The notes: generated by a model from the letters alone, not told the origin. 64,000 bases of DNA from Limanda limanda (GCF_963576545.1 NC_083648.1:12936739-13000738); one strand, 5' to 3'. Positions 53,001-64,000 are shown, numbered from the stretch's first letter. A program made the numbers and translations.

Positions 53001-53731
53001 GGTAGCGGGCTGATTGGGGTCCGGGTCCACGTCCACGTTCACGTCTCCGTTGATACTCTTCCTCTTGGTCTCATCATCCCCAGACTCCTCGGACTCACCC
53101 CTCCGGTCCACTGCAGTCAGCAGACGAACACAAGAGAAGCTTCGTTAGATGCAGATCTAGATGGCCCGGGTGCCATGGATGTTACATCATGTTTCTGCCC
53201 TCTGATTCACTCGTGCCCCCATCGGGACTACAACTCCCAGTGGACACATCGGACCGTGACTTGCTGTAATTCAATTTTAGAGACAGCTTGCAGGCTACGG
53301 TTAGCTCACTTCCATTCTGACACAAGCTGAGCACTGCTAACTATGATAGCGAGCTAGTTAACTGACTGAAATTGGACCATGTCATATGGGCAGACCGGCT
53401 ATGTTAAATATAAAATCCCCTTTTTCTATATCATAGGTTTTTCAGAAGTAGGAGAAAGTTAAACTGTTAATATGTGGATTAGCAAGACGGGGTGAGTTGA
53501 CTGAATAGCTAGCGAGTCTTGTTGTTAGCCTGTTAGCTCGCTAGCTAGCCAAGGATGGAGATCTGCTTAGAAACAAGGAGAACGAGTCGCCGAATGTGTT
53601 CACACGAAGCCGCAGATGTTCATCCGCACGAACACCGGTTCACCCGCACCGTACTAACATGTCGCGGCTGCATCTTCACACATTTACCCACCTTCCATTT
53701 CTTGAAGCTCTCCAGCAGACAGGGAAGCCAT
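50036..53731 (-). CDS. ppp1r7: Protein phosphatase 1 regulatory subunit 7 (SDS22), complete
   Basis: Leucine-rich-repeat regulator of protein phosphatase 1 catalytic subunits, acting in nucleus and cytoplasm in PP1 biogenesis and mitosis. Exons: 53692-53731 (ATG at 53731, MASLSAGELQEMEV), 52997-53110, 52716-52771, 52139-52204, 51871-52001, 51567-51729, 51284-51400, 51076-51180, 50858-50944, 50036-50212 (stop TAA at 50036-50038). The sum is 1056 nt, 351 aa; the phases all join. The acidic, low-complexity N-terminus (GESEESGDDETKRK) is followed by tandem 22-residue SDS22-type repeats such as LDMSFNVLRKVEGLEHLTRL and LYLSHNGIEVIEGLENN. The end is an LRR cap (YLERNPLQKDPQYRRKIML to ATFIRF). Length is near the human 360 aa. 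Confidence 0.96.
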
Positions 53732-53870
53732 GTTTCCTGTAAACACTCCTGACAACCGCTCAGCCAATCCGGTGGAGGCTCGTTCCGCGGGTGGACACCA
53801 GGAGGCGCTGTGGAGCACTGACGACAGAGGCGCACTGGCTCCTATTAACAATTGAGACTAGACCTTAAAA
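53732..53870 (-). promoter_or_regulatory. ppp1r7: Probable ppp1r7 promoter
   Basis: GC-rich sequence just upstream of the ppp1r7 ATG without a TATA box. A minus-strand CCAAT-type match is absent, but ATTGG (GCCGGATTGGCTGAGCGG) lies at about 53761-53777. A hAT remnant begins about 140 bp upstream of the ATG. Confidence 0.4.
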
Positions 53871-53874
53871 CTAG

Positions 53875-54260
53875 TGATGTGACGTCCAGTGTCGAGGCTT
53901 TGAAGCGTGTGTCGTGTAATCCAGGATGATGACGTATGTGGTGACGTTCGAAGCCTAGCGAGCCGGCCGAACCACGTGACTGATTCAGGAAATGGAAACG
54001 CAATGGATTCCCGCTCACATGTACTTGTCTTTGGACTTTATTGTTCGTTTGCTTGCAATATATTCTATAGTATTGGGGGGGAATTTTTTATTTCCTAACT
54101 TGTATAAACTTGCGGTATATTTTCTTTGTACCCCAGCTTCATCTGTGTCCTGTGAAAGGATATTTTCTAAAGCAGGCGAAATTAGTTTTAAAAAAAACCG
54201 CCTGAAACCCAGGACTGTTGAAAAGCTGTTGTTTTTAAATACAAATAAATAAACTTTTAT
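53875..54260 (+). mobile_element. hAT transposase remnant (C-terminal dimerisation domain)
   Basis: The left part begins CTAGTGATGTGACGTCC, with GTCGAGGCTTTGAAGC words typical of hAT ends. The plus frame 53992-54252 ends with LYKLAVYFLCTPASSVSCER, then IFSKAG and KNRLKP, the hAT dimerisation block (pfam Dimer_Tnp_hAT type). The DDE catalytic part is missing, so this is a deleted copy. Confidence 0.75.
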
Positions 54261-55975
54261 CCCTATTGTACGTGTTACATTTTGTCCCCACACACATAAG
54301 AACAGTCACAAACCAAGTAACACAAGCACATTCACATCACAACCCCCTCACCAATTTGTTTCCACTTTCCCTTTTGACCCCGCCATTGTATCATAAAGAC
54401 AGAAACCATATTAATAAGTTCATAATTTATTTATTGGCATCACAAACATTATTCATTAATGTATTCAACTCAAAGCTTCACACACCAAAGCCATGGTGTC
54501 ATTATAATTACATTAACATTTACATTTAATGTCCACTTGATGGCGCAGAAGAGCAAATTAAGCACCATGCAGCTTCGGCCCATGAGCGAACCAATTGGAT
54601 GGAAACCATAGACCAGATTTTTTTTTTTTACTTACTTCTTTTACGTGATGAACATTAAAATATTAAACACATATTAATAAAACTCTCAAACAAGATATTC
54701 TGTTTTTTAAAAAAATATATTTACACATATCCTCTCACTCTTTCTTTTTAAACATTTAAAAAAAAAACTCTGTTTAGGTCCTATTCATGTGTGTCTTTTT
54801 ATTCTCATATGTTTCTTGTTGCTCAAAGTATCAAGACAAATCAACATGCCTTACAAATGTGTTTATTTTTTCCACTCCTGTTTACTATTTTATTGGTACA
54901 GATCATTGTCCAACAAAATACGTAGGTCCCTGTTGAATTCCCATTGCAGGCTCCTGCAGCCATGCCAACTTTGTTTATAAGAACAAGAGCAGGAAATTAA
55001 GGGAAAAGAAACATGAGATACTGTACGAAGATAATATTTTTTGTATAAAAAAAACATGAGTCACACGCTTTTAAAACCAAAGTCCTATAAAAAAGTGTAG
55101 CTTGTGTAATTTCACCATGTATCTCTGCACAGCAAGTCGTTTTGATTAACATGTCTTTAGAAAAGCCTGGCTCCTTCAAAGCAGACTGTTTATACAATCT
55201 TTTCCTGTCTGTCCTGCATACCTTCCATTTTGGGATTATGCCTGTAGAAGACTGAAGAGCTAGGTCTTGAGATCTGCTAAACATAACATGTCACATTTTA
55301 AACACCCCACATACGCAGCAGATAAACAGACACTAGCTGAAAACATCTTATCCTTAGTACGCTCCTATGTCATTTGATAAAAAAAAATTAGGAACATACA
55401 GTAGAGATTATATTTGACCTACTATTTGGATAAGCAGACCAAGAGACAGAGATGAACAACATGTTCCTTATATCAGACTTATAAAAACAACAGATATCAT
55501 CAGGATAAAGATACATTTGAAACTTTAAGCCTTTGCCCCTAAGATAAAGAATAATTGTAAATACGCAGGATTATGTTAAACTGGACATCTGGCTAAATAT
55601 TTTTGGAAGCTACATGTCACAGAATCATTGACAAGCCAGGCAGCAGTTACATTTACTTATTAACATTCCTCTACATTGGGTAACGGGTGAATAGAATCTG
55701 AATTTATCTAGTGAGTTTTAGATTTGTAATGTAGAGGACCCTTTTGAAAAGGGAAAGTTGTATAATTTTTTTTTTATCTCTAAAGAACAAGTTTGGTCAT
55801 GTAGTCACATCACTGTCACCACACATCAAGAGGGTTCCTGATTTGAATCCCTGTTTTGGTCTTTCTGTGTCTTCCTTTCTTTTTCTCCTCATACTCTTCC
55901 TCCCACAGTCTAAAGACATGCAGATTTTGCTTAGTGTGGGAGACTTTGAACCGTGAATGTGAGAGTTACCATGTA
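54261..55975. other. Intergenic, nothing recognised
   Basis: AT-rich sequence with short unsupported frames and poly-T/poly-A stretches. No gene or RNA seen. Confidence 0.5.
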
Positions 55976-55979
55976 TATT

Positions 55980-56485
55980 CATGCGGTGATATGATCACCT
56001 CTCTTGGTTTAGGTAAAGTCTTGCCCCAACAAGCCTGAATTTGCAATTATGTCTTTACCAGTTGCTGCCACAGGGAATGGGTACTTGTTGCTATGGTCAC
56101 CACACTTGATTTAACCAACTATTATCCCTTGTCCTGGTTTAAATAAACTCGTTCAATAACAAGCCTGACTTTGGGATCAGGGCTTAATCTGTTGTTGCCA
56201 TTGGAAATGGTTACTTATTGCTATGGTTACCACACTTGACTAAACTAACTCTGATCACCTGTCCTGGGTTAACTAAACTCATGCAATAACAAGTCTGATT
56301 TGGGGATTAGTACTTAACCTGTTGTTGGCCTGGTGAAGGGTTACTTATTGCTATGGTTACCACACTTTATTTAACTACATATAATCACATGTCCGGGTTT
56401 AACTAAACTCGTGCCATGACAATCCTGACTTTGGGATTAGGTCTTTATCCGTTGTTGTCACAGAGAACTTGTTGTTATGCTAACA
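55980..56485 (+). repeat. ~130-bp tandem repeat, about four units
   Basis: The units start near 56050, 56181 and 56312, with partial units at both ends. Each contains TTGCTATGGTYACCACACTT, then a TAACTAAACTCRTGC-like block and CTGAYTTKGGGAT. Unit 3 is nearly identical to two stretches in intron 3 of the downstream gene (58971-59070 and 59291-59421). Confidence 0.85.
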
Positions 56486-56654
56486 GAACTAGTTTATCGC
56501 CTGAAGCGGTGGTCTTTAGAAGAACCGGTTACGATCAGCATTGGTGGGAAGACTCGTGTGGAGTGTCTCGATAAATAAGCGTGTGTGGAGCTGATCGGAT
56601 CCCGTCTCGACACGATCTGCAGCTGAGGACCATGATTCCGCTGGGCCACAGCTC

Positions 56655-56680
56655 CGTCAGCCAATCACACGTCAGACGGA
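56655..56680 (+). promoter_or_regulatory. CCAAT box plus ACGTCA site upstream of the MHC-I-like gene
   Basis: CCAAT at 56661-56665 and ACGTCA at 56669-56674 lie 4 bp apart, about 250 bp before the ATG. MHC class I promoters use an X2 (CRE-like) and Y (CCAAT-type) pair. Spacing here is much shorter than the canonical SXY module, so this is only suggestive. A (CAGAAG)n-rich 5' UTR follows at 56744-56778. Confidence 0.3.
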
Positions 56681-56918
56681 TGCAGATTTAAAGAGAACTC
56701 GGTGGAGGCTGCAGAGAAGAAGCACGGCGAGGAGGAGGAGGAGCAGAAGCAGAAGCAAAAGCAGAAGCAGAAGCAGATCGGTGTGTCGGTGTCCTCGGTG
56801 AAGCTGCTGGTCTGCAGGTCTCATTCGTGCACTGGTCCCACCTTAATGGCTTAAACCGATTCGGGCTATTTCCAACCGTGGAGATTTCTGGAGATTTGAG
56901 GCTGAGCCCAAGCTGGAA

Positions 56919-59900
56919 ATGAAGTTTCTTGGCTTTCTCGTGTTAATGCTGTGCCGCTCGTCTCGGGCTTTTCCTGCTCCAGTGGGTAAGAAGAGGCTTG
57001 TTTGTGCTGCATGTCATTTCCCCCCCCTGTGAACAAACAGATTCATAACAGCAGAAACTTGGAACTGACCATGTAGATATCCGTGTTGTAGGGGGTGGAA
57101 AGTACCGTAGGCCACTACTTCTGGCAAAACTTATATTCTTTTGTGAAACTTCGTGTTCAGTTTTTTTTTCTCTCACTTCAAACCAACTGTGTGTTTATTT
57201 CATATGGAAATCATGTGATCATATTGAATATGAATCCACTTGATTTGCAGAACACCTTCCAACATAATAGATAAACCAGGGCAGTGCCATAAAGAGTTAA
57301 ATCCACCCAGCTTTGCCTGAAATGATTTACTGTACGTCTGCTGTGTTTGGATTGCTCAGGTGTGTCTGGCAAAGCTGTCATCCCTTATTATTTCTCTATA
57401 TTTATAGGACTCGTATAAGTTACTTTAGACAGTAAATGTTTGAATTGCACGAGTAAAAAACACCTAACATTTAATGTAGTTACCCCCAAACACTTAAGTG
57501 TCAGTTGTGTCTGGAGAATATTGAGAATATGTATATTGCAGCACAAGTTACTTTTCCATTTAAAAACCTGTTTTGCATGACCCTGTTTCTTTACTTATTA
57601 ACTTTTTTGCATTGATAAAATGAAAGTAGAGAAGATCCACCACAGAGGAAATACACAATTGACACCGCAGCACAAGGAAGTAGCAGCCCAAGGAGGCAAA
57701 TGTAGTTAGAATACAATATAAATACTATATACAATACAAATATATCATACACAGAACTAAGCCTGTTTTTCTAAATGTTTAGTATAACAAACGGGGCCCA
57801 ATGAAGGATTTGGAGTGTTGCTTCTTTTCTGCCTCACTGTGCATGTTATATTTCTCCTCCATCAGATACTGTCATAGTCCAGGCCCAGCAGTGGGGAGTG
57901 GTGGGTGCTGAGAGGGTCGAGGAACAGGTTCTTCTCAATGGAGTGTCACTGCCCAGCACAAGCCAGGAATTCAACAATATAAAGGAAAGCATTTCAACCG
58001 ATGCACTCCTCCTTGCTCTCATCAGTGTGAACCAGACTTCAGTGCTCAGTAAGCAATTCACCGTGGGCTCCAGCTGTGTGTAAGTCAGAGGTGATGCTGT
58101 GACTTGTGAAATCTCTTGTTGTGCTACCTAGGGAACCACACTGTTCTGCGCTCTCGTGAATGCATACTGGAGGGGTCTGAGCTGCACTGGACGGACCGTG
58201 TGTTCTATGATGGGAAGGTCTATCTCACTCTGGACCACTCGGACACGTGGACGGCCCATGTTCCACAAGCGCTGGCCATCAAAGTGTTGTGGGACCAGGA
58301 AGAGGAGCGCACGCGGTCAGAGAGGATCCGCCTTCAGGAGGGATGCATCAGGCTCATGAGGGAGCTGAAGCTTTCGACGGAACAGTCGGGTGTGTATTCT
58401 TCGTGGCTTTTTTTTTTTTTTTTTTTTTTATCATCATGATCATCAAGCTTGAAGATTTTACACACAAACTACTTTGTACTGAGAGGGAACTCATGGTGCA
58501 ACTCCTATTTTAAAATAATGATGACATGCTGACTGTTGATCCTGCTGGTTTGTGTTGGGTGAACAGTGATTCCAATCAAATGACCAGATTAGCTGCACAC
58601 TTTTTAACTTTTTAACTTAATTTGTTAAGTATAATGACACATCGGAGTGAATATCCTAGTGCATAATAATAATAGTAATTATCAGTGGGTGCTGATCAAT
58701 TACTGGATCAGCACCCACCCCTGGGCCAAGCTGATGTCTGGTTTTGTCTGAACATCATTCCAAAATCCATGGTATTCAATTTACATTGGTTTAAAATGGA
58801 TGTAGTCTGTGAAGATTCTCCGTCGCACAGGCCATGGTATCTTCCGGAATTTTACGATTACATTTCTTTGTCATAAGGGTTTGAAAATGACATCTAAGGA
58901 GTCAGGCCCAAAAAAATTCCATCTCAGTCGGGCTCTAATTTTACATGGAGAATTCGAAGCATTTTTCATGATTAACCTGTTGTTGGCCTGGTGAAGGGTT
59001 ACTTATTGCTATGGTTACCACACTTTATTTAACTACCTAAAATCACATGTCCGGGTTTAACTAAACTCAGGCCATGGTATCTTCCGGAATTTTACGATTA
59101 CATTTCTTTGTCATAAGGGTTTGAAAATGACATCTAAGGAGTCAATGCCACATACATATATTTTTATATATATATACATATTGGTATTTGAAATGTTCTA
59201 CGCCTTAATATTGACATTTTCATCGGCCCAAAAAAATTCCATCTCAGTCGTGCTCTAATTTTACATGGAGAATTCGAAGCATTTAACATGATTAACCTGT
59301 TGTTGGCCTGGTGAAGGGTTACTTATTGCTATGGTTACCACACTTTATTTAACTACCTATAATCACATGTCCAGGTTTAACTAAACTCGTGCCATGACAA
59401 TCCTGACTTTGGGATTAGGTCTCAGTCGGGCTCTAATTTTACATGGAGAATTCGAAGCATTTTACATGATTCATTTGTTCAGTGTTCTCACTACAGTGCT
59501 GGTTGAATAGATAGAACTGACCTCAATGTTGGGTAATAGGTTCACTGGGCCCATTGCTGTCTGGTGGTTATGACACTGAAGAAACTGCTTGAATGTTGCT
59601 GGTGGCTGTGAACTGTGGAGGCAGCTGATGGCGTTTGCCTGTTAGTCATATGACTGAATGAATGAAAAAATAAAAAGGTTAAACTCAAGTAATACCCATT
59701 TCCTCCCATCTCCACCTACAACCCCACATGTTTTACAGTAGCCAGTTTACAAATGTGAAATGTTTTCTTTAGGTGCAGGGATTCCCTTGCCTCGGGTTCT
59801 GATCCCCATCCTGGCACTGCTGGCGTTTACAGGCTTTATCCTGATCAGCCTCCTCCTCACCAAAAAAAAAGGTGAGTAAAAAAAGATTGTTTTTTCCATG

Positions 59901-60473
59901 TGGCTACTAATAAATGAAGATGAACGACCTTTTTTAAAAATCATTTACATTCTTAACAACACAGCAAAATGATTCAGTTTCAAGGGTGGTGCACTTTAAT
60001 GTTAATGTTTAAACTCTGAATGCAATACCTCAGTTCCCTTCGTATGCATGGTCATGTGTTTTGTCTTTCTCACCCTCTGCCTAGGTTTGAGGCACCCTGG
60101 AGGTAAGAGAACAACAACCCTTATGTTTTCATTTGAACTTCTTAGTTAACTGTGTAGGGGGAGGATGGATAGAAAGTTAAATATTAAGTAGACTGAAAGC
60201 AGCATACCCTTTTTGATGGGTACATTGCTTGTAATCTTCAAGGTGTTCATGTGCCAGTCATGGGATTGTGTCTATCCTGATTTGCTGAACGAAAGTGAAG
60301 GGTATCAACTCACTTTTATTGTGACTGAATATGACTGCTGCAGGTCCTTCCAGGTCATGCATGTATTTATATGTGATTTCTTCGCAGGGGTTGTTGGCTC
60401 TCTCATACATTACCCCAAGGACATGACTGAAAAGGCTCCAGAGAAAAAAGGCAATGGTTACTGTACCTTGTGA
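56919..60473 (+). CDS. MHC class I-like membrane protein, probable teleost H lineage
   Basis: Six exons: 56919-56985, 57866-58048, 58132-58389, 59773-59871, 60085-60102 (18 nt), 60388-60473. They sum to 711 nt, 236 aa. Signal peptide 1-17. Residues 23-83 are a short alpha1-like region (about 60 instead of 90). Residues 84-169 resemble alpha2: a Cys94-Cys155 pair at nearly class I spacing, the strand motif FYDGKVYLTLD, DTWTA, and a helix ending RLQEGC. Sequons N78 and N85. No alpha3 exon: exon 3 joins directly to the membrane segment (about 178-198), then TKKK. The tail (199-236) holds Tyr217 (SLIHYPKDM) and Tyr233 (GYCTL). This matches the published teleost H lineage, which lacks alpha3, has a deteriorating alpha1 and keeps a conserved tyrosine tail. 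An EPCR-like protein is the alternative. Ligand and beta-2-microglobulin binding are unknown. Confidence 0.7.
58806..59470 (+). repeat. Complex duplicated repeat in intron 3 of the MHC-I-like gene
   Basis: Three blocks recur. Block A (CAGGCCATGGTATCTTCCGG) is at about 58826-58902 and 59068-59144. Block B (AAAAAATTCCATCTCAGTCG) is at about 58909 and 59228, and partly at 59421. Block C, the upstream tandem unit, is at 58971-59070 and 59291-59421. The order A-B-C-A-(insert)-B-C-B' implies a duplication of about 240-320 bp after block C arrived. Confidence 0.85.
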
Positions 60474-61076
60474 TGCAAAGCTCCAGCTAAATGTCGGACT
60501 TGGGTTTGAGCTCTCTCCTCTGTGTCTACTGTTGAATGTCCACTTCATGATTTAACCTTAAATATGTTTCTTCTCTCTATGATGACACTGTTGCTAAATG
60601 AATGGAAACATATCTTTGCTCTAGAGCACTAACCACCTACTGTGACGAGCCAGTCTGCATTTCAGACATTAGTATATGCACTTTATCATGCATGTATCAC
60701 ACTGCTGTTTTTATCCCGTGTATCTTTCAAATGTATGCATTCACCCACAGAAATATAAGAATGTTTACTGCCTGTAGCAATCTACAAACTTCTTTTTGCT
60801 CACTTAACAAGGGCAGAAGTTTCCACTAGTTTGACATAGTCAGACAGATTCTGTGTCAAGTCCTCAAAGTATCTAGTGAAAGTTACCACAGAGAATGTAA
60901 CAAATGGTCAAGCAGTGTGTTCAAAAAGCACTTCTGTGTAATTTCCAAAGAGGCTGACCTAGCCGTGGTGTTTGATTTAAAAAACAAATGTATCCTACTG
61001 GTTCAATTTATGAGTGCTGTTGCAATTGTCAATATTTTGTTTCCTATTATGTTTGTAAAATTTACAGAAATTTTAA

Positions 61077-61082
61077 ATTAAA
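61077..61082 (+). terminator. Possible polyadenylation signal of the MHC-I-like gene
   Basis: ATTAAA about 600 nt after the stop codon (60471-60473), followed by T-rich sequence. No AATAAA lies closer in the right context. Confidence 0.4.
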
Positions 61083-61089
61083 GATGCTT

Positions 61090-62460
61090 TATTCGAGGTT
61101 TATTTGATATGATCCCATTTTTTTTGAGAATGACATGAAAAAACGATGATTCACATTAGTTTGGTAATTATTATTTTCTAAGTATCTAAGGAAGGTACTT
61201 TTCCCACAGGCATGAATATATTGTGTGTCGACATTGAAGTGAGATCATGTTGAAAAATTGACCTTTAATCCAAGCTGAAACACCTCATATAAACTTTAGT
61301 GTGTGCTTACTCAATGTATTTGTACACGGGTTTCATGATGGATTTCAAATGTTGAAATGAGAAATTAAAAAAACAAGCCGTCTCACCTGCCCAACATTAT
61401 GCTGCTGCGCCCCTGGCACACATGTATTTTCAAGAGAGCCCTACCATAAGAACAGGTTTAAAAAAAAAACAACCATAACGTTTAGCCATAGACTGAGTGC
61501 AGTTTTACATTAAAGCTGCCGAGCGGGCCAGAGTCACCAGGTCATTTATTCCATTGTGCTGCTCTGTAGATGTGACCAACAAAGTGTTTACTACAGATTT
61601 GATACTGAAAATGAATAGTATCCGTTTTAATTTATTGTGTTTTCAGTAACATCCCTTCAAGGTGTTTATTCTCACAGACGAGGCTCTGTGATATTTCCTT
61701 TTTTAGAAATTATATTAAATCTCAAATATTGAGAGCATTTACAGTATTTTGTCTGCATTCATTAAAATAATCTCAACACAGTGGCCAGGTTGTATTTCTT
61801 TGTTTTTAAGTGACTTTTCAGCACCTAACACATCAATTAGTTCATGCACATCTGATCATGTGATTACTCTTGGGTAACAGAACAAAGACAATTCAATTAA
61901 AAACACACCTAATAGAAAAACCTTACAGGTGCTAATTAGTTTTCACTGTGTGAATAAATATTTAAATGTCTCCCGTCAACATGTAAAGATGTGAATTGTT
62001 TGCCCATTTTTCAGATTTACCGCCTGTAGATTGTGAGAAGTCTTTGATCATCTCTATCCAATGAGTTTCTCCTATAGTCGTACTTTGACAATTCATCATG
62101 CTATAATCAAATAAATGCACTTGATTTTGAAGCGAAGCAACTTACACTTAAAACCTTTCCACAGAAAATGTATATTTAAATGTGTCTGTATAAGTTGTCT
62201 GTAGTTGTTTTTAGTCAAACAGCCTTTTATCTTATCTATTTTTCTAATTTTAATTTAATTGTATTTAATTAAATTATTATTATTATTATTTAATTTGATT
62301 TGATTTAATTATTGTTATAAATCCGCTTTATAAACAAAGCAGTTTATACACCAGAGAAGTATTATTATTGTTAATAATAATTAATATTAATAATAATAAT
62401 ATGTTACCATATTTGCCCAGTAGATGGCGGTAGGTTTTTCTTGGATAGGAAGTGTTGTTT
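61090..62460. other. Intergenic between the MHC-I-like gene and cdc20
   Basis: AT-rich, with ATT/AAT trinucleotide tracts at 62270-62400. No gene recognised. Confidence 0.55.
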
Positions 62461-62489
62461 TACAGACGTTGACACGTCATGAAGTCCAC

Positions 62490-62640
62490 TCCACCAATCA
62501 AACGGACGCATTCGTAAACGTTACCATGGCGATGGCAGCAGCTACTTGAACGAGCCAATCACAGGAGGGCTTACAGGCATTTAAACCGTGCGGCGTCATA
62601 TCCACAGAATTCAAACTGTGGGAGCAGAGGAGAGAGAGAA
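62490..62640 (+). promoter_or_regulatory. cdc20: cdc20 promoter with two CCAAT boxes and a CHR-like element
   Basis: CCAAT boxes lie at 62494-62498 and 62555-62559, 61 bp apart. TTCAAA (reverse of the CHR core TTTGAA) is at 62610-62615, with a related TTTAAA near 62580. Paired NF-Y sites plus a CHR near the start site are characteristic of late cell-cycle (G2/M) genes bound by DREAM and MuvB-type complexes. A non-coding first exon probably begins near 62620 and ends at the donor-like GGTAGTC at 62712. Confidence 0.6.
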
Positions 62641-62998
62641 GCCGCAGATCATCCACGTTTTTCCGGACGAGCTGAATTGAATTTGTTGTTCAAAAGTTCC
62701 GGATTCCTTCAGGTAGTCAGCGGAGTTTTACTTTTCGTAGTAGATTAAATAAAACTGCTTCTCGCTGCGTCAGCTAATGCTAACTTGCGTTTGTTTAACC
62801 GACTGTAGCTGCTTTGAGTAACAGCAACAACGCGAGGCGAAAGGGCTGAAGCTAGCTAGCATTGTTTTGAGTGGTGCTAACTCACCGAGCTAACACACAT
62901 GAAACACACAACCTGGATCAGCTGCTGTTGTTCATTGTAAATGTAAGTAAACTCCTTTTTCCTCTCCCAGGTCGTGTGAACACCTGGTACAGAGAAAC

Positions 62999-63824
62999 AT
63001 GGCGCAGTTCGGGTTTGAGAACGACATCCACAGCATCCTGAAGCTGGACATGCCCATCAGCAACGCTCCCATGGCGAGGTGGCAGAGGAAGGCCAGCTCC
63101 TCCAGCTCCTCCGCCCTCAGCGGCCTGTCGCCGGGCAAATCCACCAACGTGTCGCTGAGCTCCTCCAAGACCCCCAGCAAGACCCCAGGTAACGGAACAG
63201 CCATTAAAACCAAGCGACCATGACAACGCTGTTATATCTCTGCGAAAAGAAAAAAAAAAACACTAACAATTTTTGAAACTTACAATTTAGTAGCACCTAA
63301 ATGGCACTTACTTATTGCATTTTGTAGTTTTGCTTTATTTTTTGAAGAACTTGTACTTTCTTGATTCTTGTTGTTCTTGGTTTGTACCCTCGAGGTTGAA
63401 TGCACTTATTTATAAGTCGCTTTGGATAAAAGCGTCAGCTAAATGAAATGTAATGTAACACCAAACCACAACTTTCTCCTCCCGTGTGTCTGTGTTCATA
63501 GGTAAAAATAAAAAGCAAACGCCCTCCAAAATGGGGGGTGACCGCTTCATCCCCACCAGGAACAGCAACCAGATGGATGTGGCGAGTTTCCTGCTCACGA
63601 AGGAGAACGATTGCTTGGACACAAACAACACAGCAGGGAAATCAGTGAGTTATAAACCATGCATCTGCCCTGATCCCTCTTGTACGTGAACTAGTGCACT
63701 GATCAACCCTGTGTGTGGTTTTTCTAGGACAGCCAGAAAGCCTGGTCTGTGTCACTGAATGGATACAACATTGAAGAGGCAAAGATCCTGCACCTGGGAG
63801 GGAAACCACTGAATGCACCAGAAG
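62999..63824 (+). CDS. cdc20: Cell division cycle 20, N-terminal exons only (gene runs off right edge)
   Basis: Coactivator and substrate receptor of the anaphase-promoting complex. Coding exons in the window: 62999-63188, 63502-63644, 63728-63824, about 143 aa, all in phase. The coding exon starts at an acceptor (CTCTCCCAG) ending at 62970, so an upstream non-coding exon exists. Features seen: MAQFGFENDIHSILKLDMPI start, basic and Ser-rich N-terminus, C-box DRFIPTR (residues 77-83) that contacts the APC/C, and KEN box (residues 97-99) used for its own turnover and by the spindle checkpoint. The third exon encodes SLNGYNIEEAKILHL. The WD40 propeller lies beyond 64000. Confidence 0.95.
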
Positions 63825-64000
63825 GTGAGCGAGCAGAGTTCAACCAGTTCTAGCCTGTCTTCACTGGCTGGAGGGGTTTTTGTTCATTTGTTTGTTTTTA
63901 AATCTATTTGGTTTGAACCGTTCTGAGATCAAAGTTCTTTCCTTTTCATATCGGAGCCGCTCGGACTCTAGAAACATTTAATTCATTGCTGAAGGCACAC

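Noticed and set aside
56919..60473. MPL or thrombopoietin-type gene, suggested by MPL lying next to CDC20 in human
   Set aside because: No cytokine-receptor WSxWS or helical cytokine pattern; the cysteine spacing and alpha2-like motifs fit an MHC-I-type fold better.

Overview
This is a vertebrate nuclear window, almost certainly from a ray-finned (teleost) fish. Genes are split into many short exons with GT/AG introns, promoters are CpG-rich, and the introns carry fish-type repeats (hAT transposons, LINE tails, GATA and GT microsatellites). All calls come from translating exons by eye and checking splice phase; no database was searched.

Layout. (1) About 684-19450, minus strand: most of eif4g1, with its CpG-island promoter at the right and its last exon(s) beyond position 1. 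(2) 21891-29737, minus: a complete 17-exon serotransferrin gene (tf, 687 aa by exon sum). (3) 29.8-35.6 kb: intergenic repeats and hairpins. (4) 35640-43227, minus: complete ubxn7 (527 aa). (5) 43.3-47.9 kb: repeat-rich interval holding a probable hAT element that encloses a heme-oxygenase-2-like exon. (6) 50036-53731, minus: complete ppp1r7/sds22 (351 aa). (7) 53.8-56.6 kb: a hAT transposase remnant and a roughly 130-bp tandem repeat. (8) 56919-60473, plus: a six-exon gene for a 236-aa type I membrane protein with a shrunken MHC class I alpha1/alpha2-like ectodomain, no alpha3, and a tyrosine-containing tail. It fits the recently described teleost MHC class I 'H' lineage. (9) 62999 to the right edge, plus: the first coding exons of cdc20, with CCAAT boxes and a CHR-like site upstream.

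The genes do not form one pathway. They are housekeeping or cell-cycle genes (cap-dependent translation, p97/CRL adaptor, PP1 regulation, APC/C activation) mixed with a liver-type iron carrier and an immune-family receptor. The least ordinary items are the H-lineage-like gene with repeat blocks shared between its upstream region and its intron 3, the 21-nt eif4g1 microexon, and the hmox2-like exon lying between hAT ends.
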